Shown here piece after piece: positions 9,934-21,726 of a stretch of DNA of 64,000 nucleotides. The stretch's first letter is position 1, and every line of letters begins with the position of its first letter. A program made the translations under genes and the position numbers. This DNA comes from Antedon mediterranea. Lineage: Eukaryota > Echinodermata > Crinoidea > Comatulida > Antedonidae. Below the pieces are notes generated by a model that ran no database searches, was not told the origin of the DNA, and saw only the letters and a program-made list of their open reading frames with translations. The DNA lies in NCBI RefSeq assembly GCF_964355755.1, contig NC_092677.1:2607001-2671000 (forward strand). The letters run 5' to 3'.

Positions 9934-12564
9934 ATGGCGTCGTTTCGTGTAATGGTCGGTGTAAAACGTGTCATAGATTATGCCGTAAAAGTAAGTGAAA
10001 ATAATAAGATAACCCAACAATACATAAACGTGACATTGCTTGAGAATTGTGCTTTATATACAGAATGAGTACAGTTTTGTTGTGTACACCACGACCAACC
10101 AGACAGAGAGAGCAATATTGGCCCGGCCGGGTCGCCGGGAAAGACGGCGGCGGTGACTCACTCGGGCATGACTGCAGGCTGCTGGTTGCTACTTTAGCCT
10201 AGGCTACAGCAGGCTAGTGCTGGTTTAGGCCTAGGGGACATAAAAAGACAGTATTTAATTCCTAATATTGATGCAGGACAAATATAATCAATCAATACTG
10301 AAAAGTTATTATATTTAAAACTATTTCTAGGAGGCCTAAAACTAAATAATAATATAAAGCATGCTATATAGCAGCTTCACATCATGCATAATAAACATTT
10401 TTTTAAATTACAGATCAGGGTAAAACCAGACAAGATGGGCGTGGTCACAGAGGGTGTAAAGCATAGCATGAATCCATTTGATGAGATTGCAATTGAAGAA
10501 GCAGTCCGACTAAAAGAGAAGAAACTAGCTTCAGAAATAGTTGCCGTTAGCTGTGGCCCAAAGCAATGCCAAGTATGATGGAAATATTGCATATGGATAT
10601 TCAATAGCATATTTTGCAGTTAAATATTCATATTTAAATTTCAAGGGTACAAACATATTCAACATAAAAGAGCTTTCATATTTAATTTGTGTGTAAAATC
10701 ATCATTTATTTCAAATAAAAAAGAATGTAACAAACATCCCAGCTCACAGCTTGGAGGACCAAACATATGCAGGGAAAAACAAGACACAATCATAAAATGT
10801 AATCCATTGGATCCTAACACTGTAATCCATTGGATCCTAACACTGTAATCCATTGGATCCTAACACTGTAATCCATTGGATCCTAACACTGTAATCCATT
10901 GGATCCTAACACTGTGTTCTAATTTTCAGGAGACGATAAGAACAGCATTAGCAATGGGTGCAGATCGCGGTATACACGTCGACATGTCAGCTTCTGAGTT
11001 CGAAGCGTCAACACCACTTCAGATCTCAAAGATATTAGCTAAGCTAGCCAAGGAAGAAGATATTAATTTAATAATCTTAGGAAAACAGGTAATAACCTGG
11101 CAACCAATAATATTAATAATAGTCTTTTGTATAGTGCGTAACCAAATAAATGTTCACACACAAGGCTCAAACTAGGTAGAAATCACATCATTTCATATGC
11201 TATGCGAAAGAGATGAGTTCAATATAACTTGTAGTCACAAGGAATAAAGTTGTGTGGTGGTTGAAAGAAAAGGGAACAATCTATGTGCGTTCCACGGGGT
11301 TGTCAAAAGCCTCGGGTTGAAATCTTACTAACCGTACTGGTGGCTACGACCCTGAACTATTATTGTTCATTAGTAATAATAATATTTATTTATATCATCA
11401 AGCACAATCTAGCCAGGAGCAAGCAATAGGCATAGGCCTGAACAGAATTAACTTCTCTTGCTCCAACTTAACACAACAACAAAGTTAGAAAATTAGTTGA
11501 ATTAGAATGACATAAACTATATATACAAAAGATTATAAATGAGTTACATTAAAAACAAATGAAAATAAAAATTAATAGGGAATATTGTTGGTAGAGAAAC
11601 ATAAGTAAAAATTGCCTGAATGCCCCAATGTATTTTGAGTTAATACATTTAGGCTGTATATATTAATATGCTAATGCTTGTTTATACCAGCAAATGTGCT
11701 ATTGCGAATAAACTTACTTTTGTTTCTAGGCTATAGATGGTGATTACAACCAGACCGGCCAGATGACCGCTGCCCACCTTGACTGGCCACAAGGCACATT
11801 TGTTTCGGAACTCACTCCAGAGAACGATAAGTTAAAGATTGTCCGAGAGATTGACGGTGGATTGGAAAATATTTGCATCAAAACTCCTGCAGTAGTAACA
11901 GCAGATTTACGATTAAATGAACCTAGATATGCCACGCTACCAAATATCATGGTTAGTAGGTCCAAGAATCATAAACAGACTCTAGTAGTCTCTTGTTCCC
12001 TAGCCTAGAAAACAAACAAAATAATGTTGTTTGTTGAATATTATTAACATTATTTTTATTTTTACAGTTTTAAGATAAAAGTTTCTACTATTCATTCATC
12101 TATTTCGGAAAGTACATAGTACATCCATATAAAAAAAAAATTCACCAGAAAATTAACAATAGCATCTTCCACAAAAACAATCTGAAATATTCTAAAATAT
12201 CAATTTACAGTGTGGAAGTACATTGCCATGAAATGATAATTTCAATTTTGAATGTATTTAAATTATAACAATGTTTAGGAATCGGGGAAAAAAAACAGCA
12301 TAAAAAAATTGAAGCTCACAAGTAGTACGTTCTTATTTAAAAATTAATTAAATTATTTTAGAAATGTAATATTATTTTGTATAAATTTCATAGAAAGCTA
12401 AGAAAAAACCGATTGCTACGAAGACGCCAGCAGATCTAGGAGTTGACATCACATCGTCTGTTGAAACAATCAGCGTTGAAGATCCACCAACGAGAGAAGC
12501 AGGACAAAAAGTAGAAGACGTTGATCAATTAATTGCTAAATTAAAAGAGGCTGGGGTTGTTTAA
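9934..12564 (+). CDS. ETFB: Electron transfer flavoprotein subunit beta
   Basis: Five exons: 9934-9990, 10414-10572, 10930-11088, 11730-11951 and 12394-12564. All have GT-AG junctions in phase 0, and they sum to 255 codons, the usual length for the animal protein. In the mitochondrial matrix ETF-beta pairs with ETF-alpha, binds AMP, and passes electrons from acyl-CoA and related dehydrogenases to ETF-QO. The product starts [19 protein letters not shown]. It keeps the [19 protein letters not shown] and [20 protein letters not shown] blocks, the [13 protein letters not shown] region, and the family signature around [19 protein letters not shown], which includes the loop that anchors partner dehydrogenases. 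Exon 5 opens with KAKKK, the lysines methylated in mammals, so intron 4 separates the loop from them. Intron 2 carries a five-copy repeat against its acceptor. Confidence 0.97.
10799..10915. repeat. 23-bp tandem repeat in ETFB intron 2
   Basis: Five nearly perfect copies of TAATCCATTGGATCCTAACACTG. The array ends only about 14 bp before the AG acceptor of exon 3 (exon start 10930), so the usual pyrimidine tract is reduced to TTCTAATTTTCAG. Confidence 0.95.
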
Positions 12565-12954
12565 TGATTTATGTTTTAAGGTAATACGCCTTCTGGACCC
12601 AACAAAGTGTAACCTTAATAGGGATGTCACCTGAACAAGGATGTCCTCTGAATAGGAGTTGGAAATAATGACATAGTGTTAAACACTTCCTGTCATTTGT
12701 TTGATAGGAAAGTGTCCCCGTAATGGGGTGTCCCCTGAAATAGCTGTCCCAAAGAGTGTTAAAACCTATATTTCTACATATTATTTTTATATTTCCAGTT
12801 GTTTTTTCAACAGCAAAGTTTCCCCACCCCCAAATTGGCCTTTGATAGTTTTATGGAAAAGAGGTGTACGTCCCTTTAATAGGCTTTTCCCTTAAGATGT
12901 AGATCCCAAAGAGGTTCTACTGTGTATTTGTAACTGGCAATTTTGATACATTAA

Positions 12955-12960
12955 AATAAA
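12955..12960 (+). promoter_or_regulatory. Likely ETFB polyadenylation signal
   Basis: AATAAA about 390 nt after the ETFB stop codon, within TTAAAATAAACATTG. It is the first canonical hexamer I see downstream of the gene. No transcript evidence is available. Confidence 0.4.
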
Positions 12961-13417
12961 CATTGAATATAATACATTTGATCAATTCTTCCTTTTAATT
13001 TTCAGAATTGAATTGATTGGATGAGAATTCACCTAAATGATGGACAGACAGACAAACAAGTGTCATCACATGACCTCTTGGGTTACCATAACATATATAT
13101 TGTGTTAATAATATATATTATTGGTTCATTTAATGTTGTTTAAATTAAATATGTTTGCTTTAAAATGTAGGAATGTTTGTTGAAAATAAAAATTATATAA
13201 TGTACAAAAGCAAAGTGGTATTGATTAAAATGATGCTTCCCCAAGGGCATGTCTTGATTTAAATTTATGCATATGTAACATCCCTGGAATAAGCAAGACA
13301 AACAGAGTTGGTTGTCTAAAGCCAAGATGTGCGCTAATCCGTGGTGTATAAAGTTGATTTTAGAAGCCCAAGTGTTTGAGACACAATAAATAATTTTACT
13401 AATTGAAAATGTTAAAT

Positions 13418-13700
13418 TGACGTTTTGTTATCACTAATAGCGGCCGTTTATTTTTGTTGGTCGGCGTCAAAATCACTAACGCATCGCGAGGAAACGTTTG
13501 AAAAGCGACCGTGTATGTTCGTTGATCTTGAATTGAAGTTTTGTTAACACCGATCGCGGCCGTTTATTTTTGTTGGTCGGCGTCAAAATCACTAACGCAT
13601 CGCGAGGAAACGTTTGAAAAGCGGTCGTCTATGTTCGTTGATCTTTAAGTTTTGTTAACACTGATCGTGTTTGTTCGTTGTCGGCGTCAAAATCACGGAT
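13418..13700. repeat. 116-bp tandem repeat, about 2.5 copies
   Basis: The unit contains GCGGCCGTTTATTTTTGTTG, GTCGGCGTCAAAATCAC, GCATCGCGAGGAAACGTTTG and TGTTCGTTGATCTT. Copies 1 and 2 are almost identical; the third is shortened and diverged. Confidence 0.85.
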
Positions 13701-13801
13701 GCATATATCGAGATAACGATTTACCGTAGAGCAAGTAATTGCGTGGTCACGGTAATCTGGCGGCCGGCCTCTACTTGCTGCGCTGTGAACTACGAGACAT
13801 A

Positions 13802-13942
13802 AAGCTGTCTAACGCGTGGTTCCCACTAGAGACGAAACCAATCACAACCGATGGATTATTTGAACTGTCGCTTTTCATTGGTCAACGCGCTTGCGTTTGT
13901 CTACGTCCTTACGCTGCGTCATGTGGGAACCAAGCTTAAACG
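13802..13942. mobile_element. MITE, GTGGTTCCCACTAG family
   Basis: Begins with GCGTGGTTCCCACTAG and ends with GTGGGAACCAAGC, which are inverted-repeat ends. The interior has CCAATCACAACCGATGG and an inverted match ending CATTGGTCAACGCG. Related copies lie near 16083-16235, 17826-17940, 17945-18053, 30490-30590, 38375-38690 and 54080-54195. There is no coding capacity. Confidence 0.65.
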
Positions 13943-14375
13943 CTAATCCGCGCTAGCTGGAGACATGTGTCGCGAGTAAATATGTACAGGTAATGTTCGC
14001 GAGCGCATTTATAGATCAGCGGCGAAAATATTCGAAAAGAGCACACTTGTAATAAAAAATAATACTTTAGCACACATTCATTTAATTCAAACAAAACAAG
14101 CTTAGTTGTTTCCACTAGAAAACAAGCGGCTTTCGAAAAATCTGAAAAACAAACCCCATTTTATTATTAAACAAAAGAAAACAATAAATCACAGCAAATA
14201 GTTCCTCAGTAAGTTAAATAAAATAAAAATTAATCAAACTACAGTATTATATATTGCCTTTATTTAAAATTGTATTTACGTCGGTTTACGCATGTGAAAA
14301 ACAGTACGACTACGTCACTGGAAATGTAATCCAATCAGAACAGAGAATAGACTGAAACGTTTCGGCGCTGGTTCT

Positions 14376-17300
14376 TCAAAAGTCTGGACAAATGCTGAAT
14401 TTTCCGACAGGATCTTTCACACTGTCTGGTGAGACACTGAATAGCAAACTCATCCCCTCCATAAAATGTGAAGCATGGTGGCAATGGAACAGCCACCAAC
14501 CTGGGTTATTTGTACGGAATCGAATGACGGCGTAACCACCAGACGGAATGGCTAACGTATTTTTCATGGGTGGGTTTTTCACATTTAGGCCTACGCCCGA
14601 AGAAGACACTTCGCTCCAGCGTGTTTGACAGCAGTCCTCGGTCAGGCATTCCACGTTTTCATGTTGCGACAACATCCGGCCAGACGATTTATCAAGAGCG
14701 GCAAACCCCATCTCCAACACCGCGAAAGAATGCCCGTGCAGGTGGAAAGGATGATGCGTTTGTGGCCACGGCTTGAAACTGTAATCCGTTACAACGAGTT
14801 GTATTGTCGCGTTTAACGGAAGATCAATAATATTTGAACATAAGCAATAATTGTTATCATTACACGCTTTCTCGTCACATGTATTGTAATTGCGTTTATC
14901 GTGAGGGTAAAACGGAGCTCTTGGATTTTCAAACACTCGACAATTGATTGATGACCCAACGTTAAAACCAACGTTTAAAAATATTTCTTCATCTGGTTCC
15001 GTTATCAATAGATCGGATCCGTTATCGTGAACGTCTGCTTTTAAATCAGCTATACTGAAGCAGTGAATGTTCTCTTGTTCGGGGTAACCATCAAACGGGC
15101 AGTTCAACACCTTACACGGATGCTTCCTTGTTCTGCAATTCTCTTTCTTTGATGTTGGAATATCAGAGTTGCCGTCTGAGAACTTTATGACAGCTTTTAC
15201 GTCATCATCATCATCATCCGGGGACCGTTTCTTTAGCCGTTCTGCTCTTATCCAACTGTTGGCCAGTCGATGGCATGATGCTTTAGACTGACGTAACGGC
15301 ACAACATCGTACGTCTCTCCGGGGAACACGATGATTGACTGGAATCTTATAGGTTTGATATCGAATCCATCAGTCGCTACAACTTTCAAATTATGGCAAT
15401 CGATTGACAATCTAAACGCGTATTCCCCTCCTGTATTGATGACGTGGAATTTCATCTTTTCGTCTTGGAGAATGGTATAGGTCGTCCAGGGTGCGTTGTT
15501 TTCAATCCGTCCTTTTCCGTTAATAAGAGCCGATTTGTACCTCATTGCGTTCAACTCGGTACCATCATGAGCGTAATCCCGCAGAGCCATATCCAAGACA
15601 ACATCCCCGACGCCCTTCCATCCTTGGCGGTATGGACTTTCAACATCAAACGTTATATAATCCTCGTGGAACCAGTTAGCCACCATGAGCACCCTTGACG
15701 GGGTCACTGGTGGCCGCTTGTGGACAATCAACGCACCGTACAGCCCATCTGCCAACTGGGTTGTAACGTGCCCATGATACCAGTGAGTTCCAGCCGGATC
15801 TGCTATGAATGTGTATGTAAAACTCTGTCGGGGTAATATAGGGCACTGTGAAACATACGCAGCACCGTCAGCCCACATGTTGTCCGTCATATGCATACCG
15901 TGCCAGTGGATGGATACCACCTCTGACGTCATCAAATTGGTCACCTTCACCGCTACCTAAAAGAAAAAAAATAAGAGGATGACATACAAGAGCGAACCGT
16001 ACCTTTTTTCACTATTCCATCTTTTTTTTTTAGCACAGGCCTACTAAGGAACGCACACTGTATTTGCCAGACGCGATATTAAAGCGTGGTTCCCACTAGC
16101 GACGCAACGGCGTATTGACGCGTAATCAAAAGTACGACGACGCAACAGTACTGCAAACATCGCACAGGTTTGATCTAACGCAGGCGCAAACACTTTCCTT
16201 CCTCTGCTCTGCGTAGGTTGCGTCGCTAGAACCATATTAAGACTATACAGTAATACTACTAAAAACTATCTAACTGATAAATTAAAATATTAAATAAATA
16301 TGTGGTACACTTAAGCGAAATCAGACATAAGTTGCATAGGTAAATAGACAGCCAAAAACAATAAAAGAATGAAAATCACAATTTTTGTTCACCTGTACGG
16401 ACAATGATAGTTAAAACAGTTTTTAATTTTTTTTTAATTTTAGACAAATAAATTCAGGAATTTTAACATTTTGTGTCGTCTGAACAAAGGGCGCAATTAG
16501 GCCTAGAATACGGCACCACTTTTCTAAGGCGTAAACTCAAACGCGTGTAGGGATAGTTTCCTGTTAGTTAACTTTAAAAGCATTTTTTCACTCATTGTAA
16601 CAACCAAAAAAACTCTTGAAGTGAACATGGTATCAAGATATTTTTTTCAGCATTTTAAATCTTGGATTATGTAGGCCTAGTTTCAATATTTGTGAAAATC
16701 TCAATTTTGAAAATTACAACTTCTGTCTGATTTCGCTTGTTTGTACCACACACGCTTTGCTTCTTACTTTATTTAGAGGCTGGTATCCAAAACATTGTCA
16801 CCAAGCCTTACCTTAGTACCTTCCAAAACCTCTAATGTTGGACCTGGAAATTCTCCATTTACAACAATAATTCTACGAACAACACCATCGCCAGTAATGA
16901 CTTCATCTGGCGTTACAACCGACCCATTCGTAGCGTTTCCAGAATATCTATAAAATAATGACATTATGTGTATGCCATTAAATGTTATTTTTACTCTCTT
17001 TATTAAGATAACACAAAGATAATTAATCTCAACGTAGAATTAAAGCCTGTTTGACAGTCGACGTTAAGTTGTGCTGAATCAACTGAATTTGTCACTTTTA
17101 ACGATCGTATAACGTTGATTTTTACCCCACTTTTCTCTAATATCGTTTAATCCGGTTAATTCAACTCGCCGCACAACGGAAACTCAGGAAAACAGGCTAT
17201 AAAATAACGAAAAGAGTAGTAATGTACTTACGACCATGTTGTAGTCAATCTCATGTCCCCGTTTTCCTCAAGAGATACAGGAACCGATTTTCCGTCTGAA

Positions 17301-17452
17301 CCCGTGTAAGTCATGGTACGATGGTGCCGTACATTTAAATGAAAATGACATACATCGTGTAAACACACATCTGACGAAGCAGCTCGAGTCGAAAGCACCA
17401 TTATTATTAGGCATAGGCCTATTAGGATTAATATCAGGTGCAGCTTAAACAT
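14376..17452 (-). CDS. Secreted laccase-like multicopper oxidase
   Basis: Three exons on the minus strand: 17232-17452, 16812-16947 and 14376-15956. Junctions are GT-AG in compatible phases (2, then 0), and the product is 645 aa. Laccase-type enzymes oxidise phenols, amines or metal ions at a type 1 copper and reduce O2 to water at a trinuclear centre. All four copper-ligand blocks are present: HWHG (about 136), HWYHGH (about 177), HPFHLHGHSF (about 521) and HCHHASHFMEGM (about 610). The last has Met at the axial type 1 position. A hydrophobic leader (residues 1 to about 25) predicts secretion. Two odd points are a run of Asp residues encoded by a GAT-type repeat near 15205-15220, and large Cys-containing insertions between the second and third copper blocks. 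The substrate cannot be told from sequence; cuticle, pigment or iron roles are only possibilities. Confidence 0.93.
16083..16235. mobile_element. MITE, GTGGTTCCCACTAG family, in oxidase intron 2
   Basis: Starts with GCGTGGTTCCCACTAGCGAC and ends with GTTGCGTCGCTAGAACCA, an imperfect inverted repeat, with GC-richer interior sequence than the surrounding intron. Lies between oxidase exons 2 and 3. Confidence 0.6.
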
Positions 17453-18469
17453 GGTGTTTGAGCTTGGCTGGAACTGATGAGGTGGTTGGTTCCTTAAAAA
17501 GTGTAGTACTTGGGCATCAGGCCTAAGTATATAACCAAATCAACTTTAATATAACGTTGTATAATTATAAGATGTGATAAAGTTGAATAAAATGGTAGGC
17601 CTATGCAGTGTCTTCTAGAGTTAAGTAACCGCTTGCCCGCCTGCAACACTATGACAACTTGATCGATGAAGTTCAACAAGTTAAGAAGCCTATTGTATAG
17701 TTCATAATTTCTATTGTTAATTGTAGTTAGTGAAGCATTAAATCTTCTTTCATTTGGTACAAAACATGAAACACATGTTTACATAATGTGCAATGAAACG
17801 AACGGTAGGAAATAATGTAACACAAGGAACTTGACCAATCACAAGCGATGGATTTATTCGACTGCCGCTTGTCATTGGTCAACTCATTTGCGTTACGTAT
17901 ACGTCCTTTTGTTGCGTCCTAGTGGGAACCAAGCTTAACCGCGGTAACTTTGACCAATCAAACGCGATGGATTCCGAACCATCGCTCGTCATCATGCATT
18001 GGTAAACTCACTCACGTCATTGTGTTGCGTCATAGTGGGAACAAGGCTTTACCTGGGATTGGTTCCTCACTGTGTCTATGAAACATAATCACTGAACATG
18101 GGCAACATTTTGTTTGCGTTTGCGTCTCTGTGAAAACCAACATTTAACTTGTACCCACTACATCACAACTCAAGGAGATACGCACGTACACGTCACGGCG
18201 CAAGTAATTTGACAAAAATCAACGAATAGGCTATTGGTTTAGGTTTCATACGGATTGGTTGGGGAGGTTACCGTCGTATTGATGATTTCTGTGTTCGTAC
18301 ACCAACGTAAACTAAACGCTGCTCTCGCTCTCAGTTTATTGATTAACGACCTGCCACTGGCAAGTCGACCAATTCACAATTGTTATTAAAAACGATTGTT
18401 TATTTTCTTTTGTGTTCCTACGATTCTGTTGAAATAAGATACACACCGTACATATACAGAGAATGCAAT
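17453..18469. other. Shared upstream region of the oxidase and K+ channel genes
   Basis: About 1 kb between the divergent start codons at 17452 (minus) and 18470 (plus). It holds two adjacent MITE copies of the GTGGTTCCCACTAG family (17826-17940 and 17945-18053), each with a CCAATCA...GCATTGGT or CATTGGTCAA inverted pair. No clear TATA box was found. Confidence 0.5.
17826..18053. mobile_element. Two tandem MITE copies, GTGGTTCCCACTAG family
   Basis: Copy one runs from TTGACCAATCACAAGCGATGG to CTAGTGGGAACCAAGCTT. Copy two runs from TTGACCAATCAAACGCGATGG to ATAGTGGGAACAAGGCTT. Both lack one terminus compared with the fuller copy at 13802-13942. Confidence 0.6.
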
Positions 18470-20020
18470 ATGGCAGTAGTTAGCGTTGTTTCGACCACCG
18501 GTGCACAACAACGTTTTCAATTTATTAAAGCAATCGTTACAAATGGTTGTCTGTTTCTACTGTTTATGGTGTACCTATGTGTGGGTGCTGCGATCTTCGG
18601 CGCTATCGAGGGACGGGAGCCGGACGATATAAAACCGACGGTTGCAGACAGCAATATGACGCGGGAAATGTTCATTGACAGTTTGATGAAGCTAGGGAGT
18701 GACTACCCGAACGTAACGAAGACAGACTATACGAAGCTGGTCGACTCGTACGAATCGGACGAAGATTACTATGACGAGTACTGGAATCAGTGGACTTTGA
18801 AAGTTTCGATATGAGTTTGTTTTATTGTTTTAAGCTGGTAACAACAATCGGTAAGCAATCAAACATGATGGTATGGTGGTAGAGTTAAGTCAGACTCTCA
18901 GCCACATTATGGAGAAATAAGTTAGGAACTAATTTCTCCATGTGACAAATTACCATTTTTGTTGTTGCAAACTAAGGTTTTCTGGTGTAGATTTCTACAA
19001 ACTTGTTTTCTGTAGTTTGTCGAAGTTTGTGAACTGGTCTACACTAGCAAATTGTACAATGTGTTTGCTACCCTTGCGAACTAAGGTTTGCTAGTTTTTA
19101 GAGTTCTGCAAATTTAGAGTTCTGCAAATTTAGAGTTCTGCAAATTCCTGCAATTTGCCGAAGTTTGCCAACTGGTCTACACTAGCAAACTCTGGAAAAG
19201 TTGACAGACTTTGAGTTTGGTAGCTGTGTAGACAAGACCTATTCATTAACGTCTTTTACATCCCACTTTAAACAATGCTTTTCCATTCCATTCCACTGTT
19301 TAGATCCTGATTACGGGAACGGGGGTTACCATACATTAATGTTGCAAATCCACAACAAATGACAACATACTTTCTCTTGTTTTTTCAGGTTATGGAAGCA
19401 TTGTTCCGACGACGAATGCTGGCAAATTGTTGAGCATCGTTTACGCTTTCTTTGGAATTATTCTTCTAGTGACATTTCTCGTCAACATCGGGTCATTCCT
19501 CGCCAATCGGCTAACTTCATTTTACAATCGTATTATTCGGAAATCCAAGAGATCCGGGTCTGGTTATGAAAGACAAAACTTCGATGACGATAATTTGTCT
19601 GCAGATGATGACAATCTAGGAACCCCAAGACCTGAAGATGCTGCTGCAACCGAGGAGGACGACCCGCAAGTGGTTGACATCAAAATCGAGAATCATGAGG
19701 ATATCGAGAATCACGAGGCATCAATTCCATTCTTGGTGATTTTCATTTTCTCTGTAACATTTCTTTTGATTTTCTCAGCTCTAATCTTCGCTCTTGAAGA
19801 CTGGTCTTACATCGATTCGATTTACTACTCGTTCATGTCCCTTGCCACTGTTGGATTTGGTGATATAATACCAGAGAAGAACCTCCTTGGTTGTATAATA
19901 CTCCTGGCTAACGCTTTCATAGTAGTTTCGACGCTCGTATGTCTCGGACGCGCCAGCGTTATGCGCATACTAATGTCTGCCCAGCGATGCGTGGATAAGA
20001 TAATATCTAGATTTGCCTAA
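18470..20020 (+). CDS. Two-pore-domain (K2P) potassium channel, with a one-base frame break
   Basis: Two exons, 18470-18850 and 19389-20020. K2P subunits dimerise to make background K+ channels in the plasma membrane. Visible parts: M1 (FLLFMVYLCVGAAIFGAIEG); an extracellular cap with NMT and NVT glycosylation sites; pore 1 TTIGYGS; M2 (LLSIVYAFFGIILLVTFLV); an acidic cytosolic loop; M3; pore 2 ATVGFGDIIP; M4; and a short tail. The intron splits the first Gly codon of pore 1 GYG, a position conserved in this family. Frame break: the frame from ATG 18470 stops at 18812-18814, but the family sequence continues one frame over from about 18793 (DFESFDMSLFYCFKLVTTIG). One extra base near TGGAC at 18791-18795 would restore 337 codons plus stop. 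This may be an assembly error, an allele or a pseudogene. Confidence 0.85.
18950..19215. repeat. Repeat-rich stretch in the K2P intron
   Basis: AACTGGTCTACACTAGCAAA occurs twice (near 19030 and 19170). Between the copies is a 16-bp tandem repeat (TTTAGAGTTCTGCAAA, three copies at about 19098-19147). It resembles a MITE with an internal tandem repeat, but its termini are unclear. Confidence 0.5.
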
Positions 20021-21726
20021 AAACGTAAATTCCCCGGCTGGGCACGAGAACACACAACCCAATGACGTACGTCACGTGCGGGTGCCAAATAAGGTCAACT
20101 TTTAAATGACCTCAGTACTGTAGTCATAGCAGTAAATGATCGAGCTATACTGTATTTTTTAAACTGATTTTTTCATTTTATATTTACAATAGTGTAGATT
20201 TGTTGAAAGAGAATGCTATGTATTTATCTTTCAGCTTATGAAATATTCTCCACCATCCAACTAATAAACATTCATTATTTGTATATTAAAATATACATTA
20301 ATATTCATTTTTTGTGATTTGTATACAAATAAACTATAAACTTTGTAATATATGAATATGCATACTATTACTGTAGTGAATTATTTTTGTTCGTAAAAAT
20401 ATAAAATTTATCAATTTTGGTATAATAATAACTCATGTCATGTAATGTCTGAAATCATGTGTACATTTTGTCTTCAAAATATGAATAACTAGACTTTACT
20501 CTAATAAAATATTTCATAGTATTAACAAACTACAACATATAATATTTATCAATTTATATTGTTAATAATTATAAAATATTTCATTTAATCTTTGTACCTC
20601 ACAAATTACTATATAACAACATTATAAATTTAATATCTACATATTTTGTATCATATTGCAGTCACCTGCATTATGCAAATTTGTATTTAATGCAACTGGT
20701 TCAACCATGTTCAACTTTTCCGGAGATGAATCGTATACGCGTACCAAAGAATATTTAGCGCTCGCGTACTAGATCCCCGATAAATTCTAGCGTTTCCATA
20801 GAATCGCTACGCTCTGTCGTGTAGCGTTTTTTTGGAAACCAGGCTTTACTTAATAAGTTGTAATCACATTACGTGACAAGAAAAACATGAAATACACAAG
20901 ACAATGTAGAGTATATTGAATATCAGAGAGACCAACCAACAACAGTGATGTCGGTACAGGTAGCTGTCAACAAGTTAAGATTTCAAAATTTGTGGATGAA
21001 TAAAGCGATGTCTATGTCTAAGAGAAGGTAGAAGAAAATATCAGTTCTGTGAAAGACTCTGAGGGCGTGTCTCCCTGCCCATCTGTGCCCTGCCCACCTG
21101 CACATTCCATGCAACCACTTCTCATTTCTTTTTCTCCTTTTTAGCCTTTTCTCTCCAATATTGTTCTGCATAAAAAAAATGGTGATCAAAACTTTTAAGA
21201 TTATTATTTTTCAAGAGAGAAACAATCAAGAAAATACTTTTCTAGGTTACATAACTCTCATAACTAACTAACTGAGCTACTTACAAAGCGACTTAAATCA
21301 CTATAATTTCAATTTCGTAGGTTTCTTGACTTAAACCTTGGTGGCCTAGCAGTATCTAATAAAGTATGGAATGAGTTGATATCTTTTAAAACAATAGCAT
21401 GAAAGGAAGCCTATATAAACTAGTGCAGTGTAACACTTTAATGGTGAAATTAGTCGGGGCTATCCGATCCAAACTTACAATAGAGGGAGCTCTTGATTTG
21501 CGACAAATTAGGTCCCAGGATTTATGATAATGTACATTATGAATTACGATATATATTTCTGGCAATCTTTGACCTAACTGTACACCACAAAATAATATTC
21601 ATATGTCTGTGATAACAGGATCAAGGTTGAACACATTTCTTTTATGTTTTAAAATCGAAAGCTGCCTATATTGTGAACATAGAAAGGATCCAATAGCAAT
21701 TTAGTGTTTATTTTCATTGTTTTTAT
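20021..21726. other. Convergent intergenic region between the K2P gene and TBCEL
   Basis: Very AT-rich, with the presumed K2P 3' UTR (AATAAA at 20263-20268, about 245 nt after the stop), a possible MITE end near 20780-20850 (GCGTTTCCATAGAATCGC) and a pyrimidine-rich stretch at 21060-21160. No open frame here looks like a gene; one or both 3' UTRs probably extend into it. Confidence 0.5.

Larger units (their letters stand above)
12565..14375. other. Intergenic region between convergent ETFB and the multicopper oxidase gene
   Basis: Contains the presumed ETFB 3' UTR, AT-rich sequence, a repeat of about 116 bp in roughly 2.5 copies (13418-13700) and a MITE (about 13802-13940). A TTTATT at 14259-14264 (AATAAA on the minus strand, about 112 nt past the oxidase stop) is a plausible polyadenylation signal for the gene to its right. 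Confidence 0.55.

Noticed and set aside
14570-14816. Plus-strand open frames of 63-68 codons
   Set aside because: They are antisense to the multicopper oxidase exon 3.
18380-18469. Upstream in-frame Met that would lengthen the K2P N-terminus by 30 residues
   Set aside because: The sequence is not channel-like, and the ATG at 18470 gives a normal short cytosolic N-terminus. It cannot be ruled out without transcript data.
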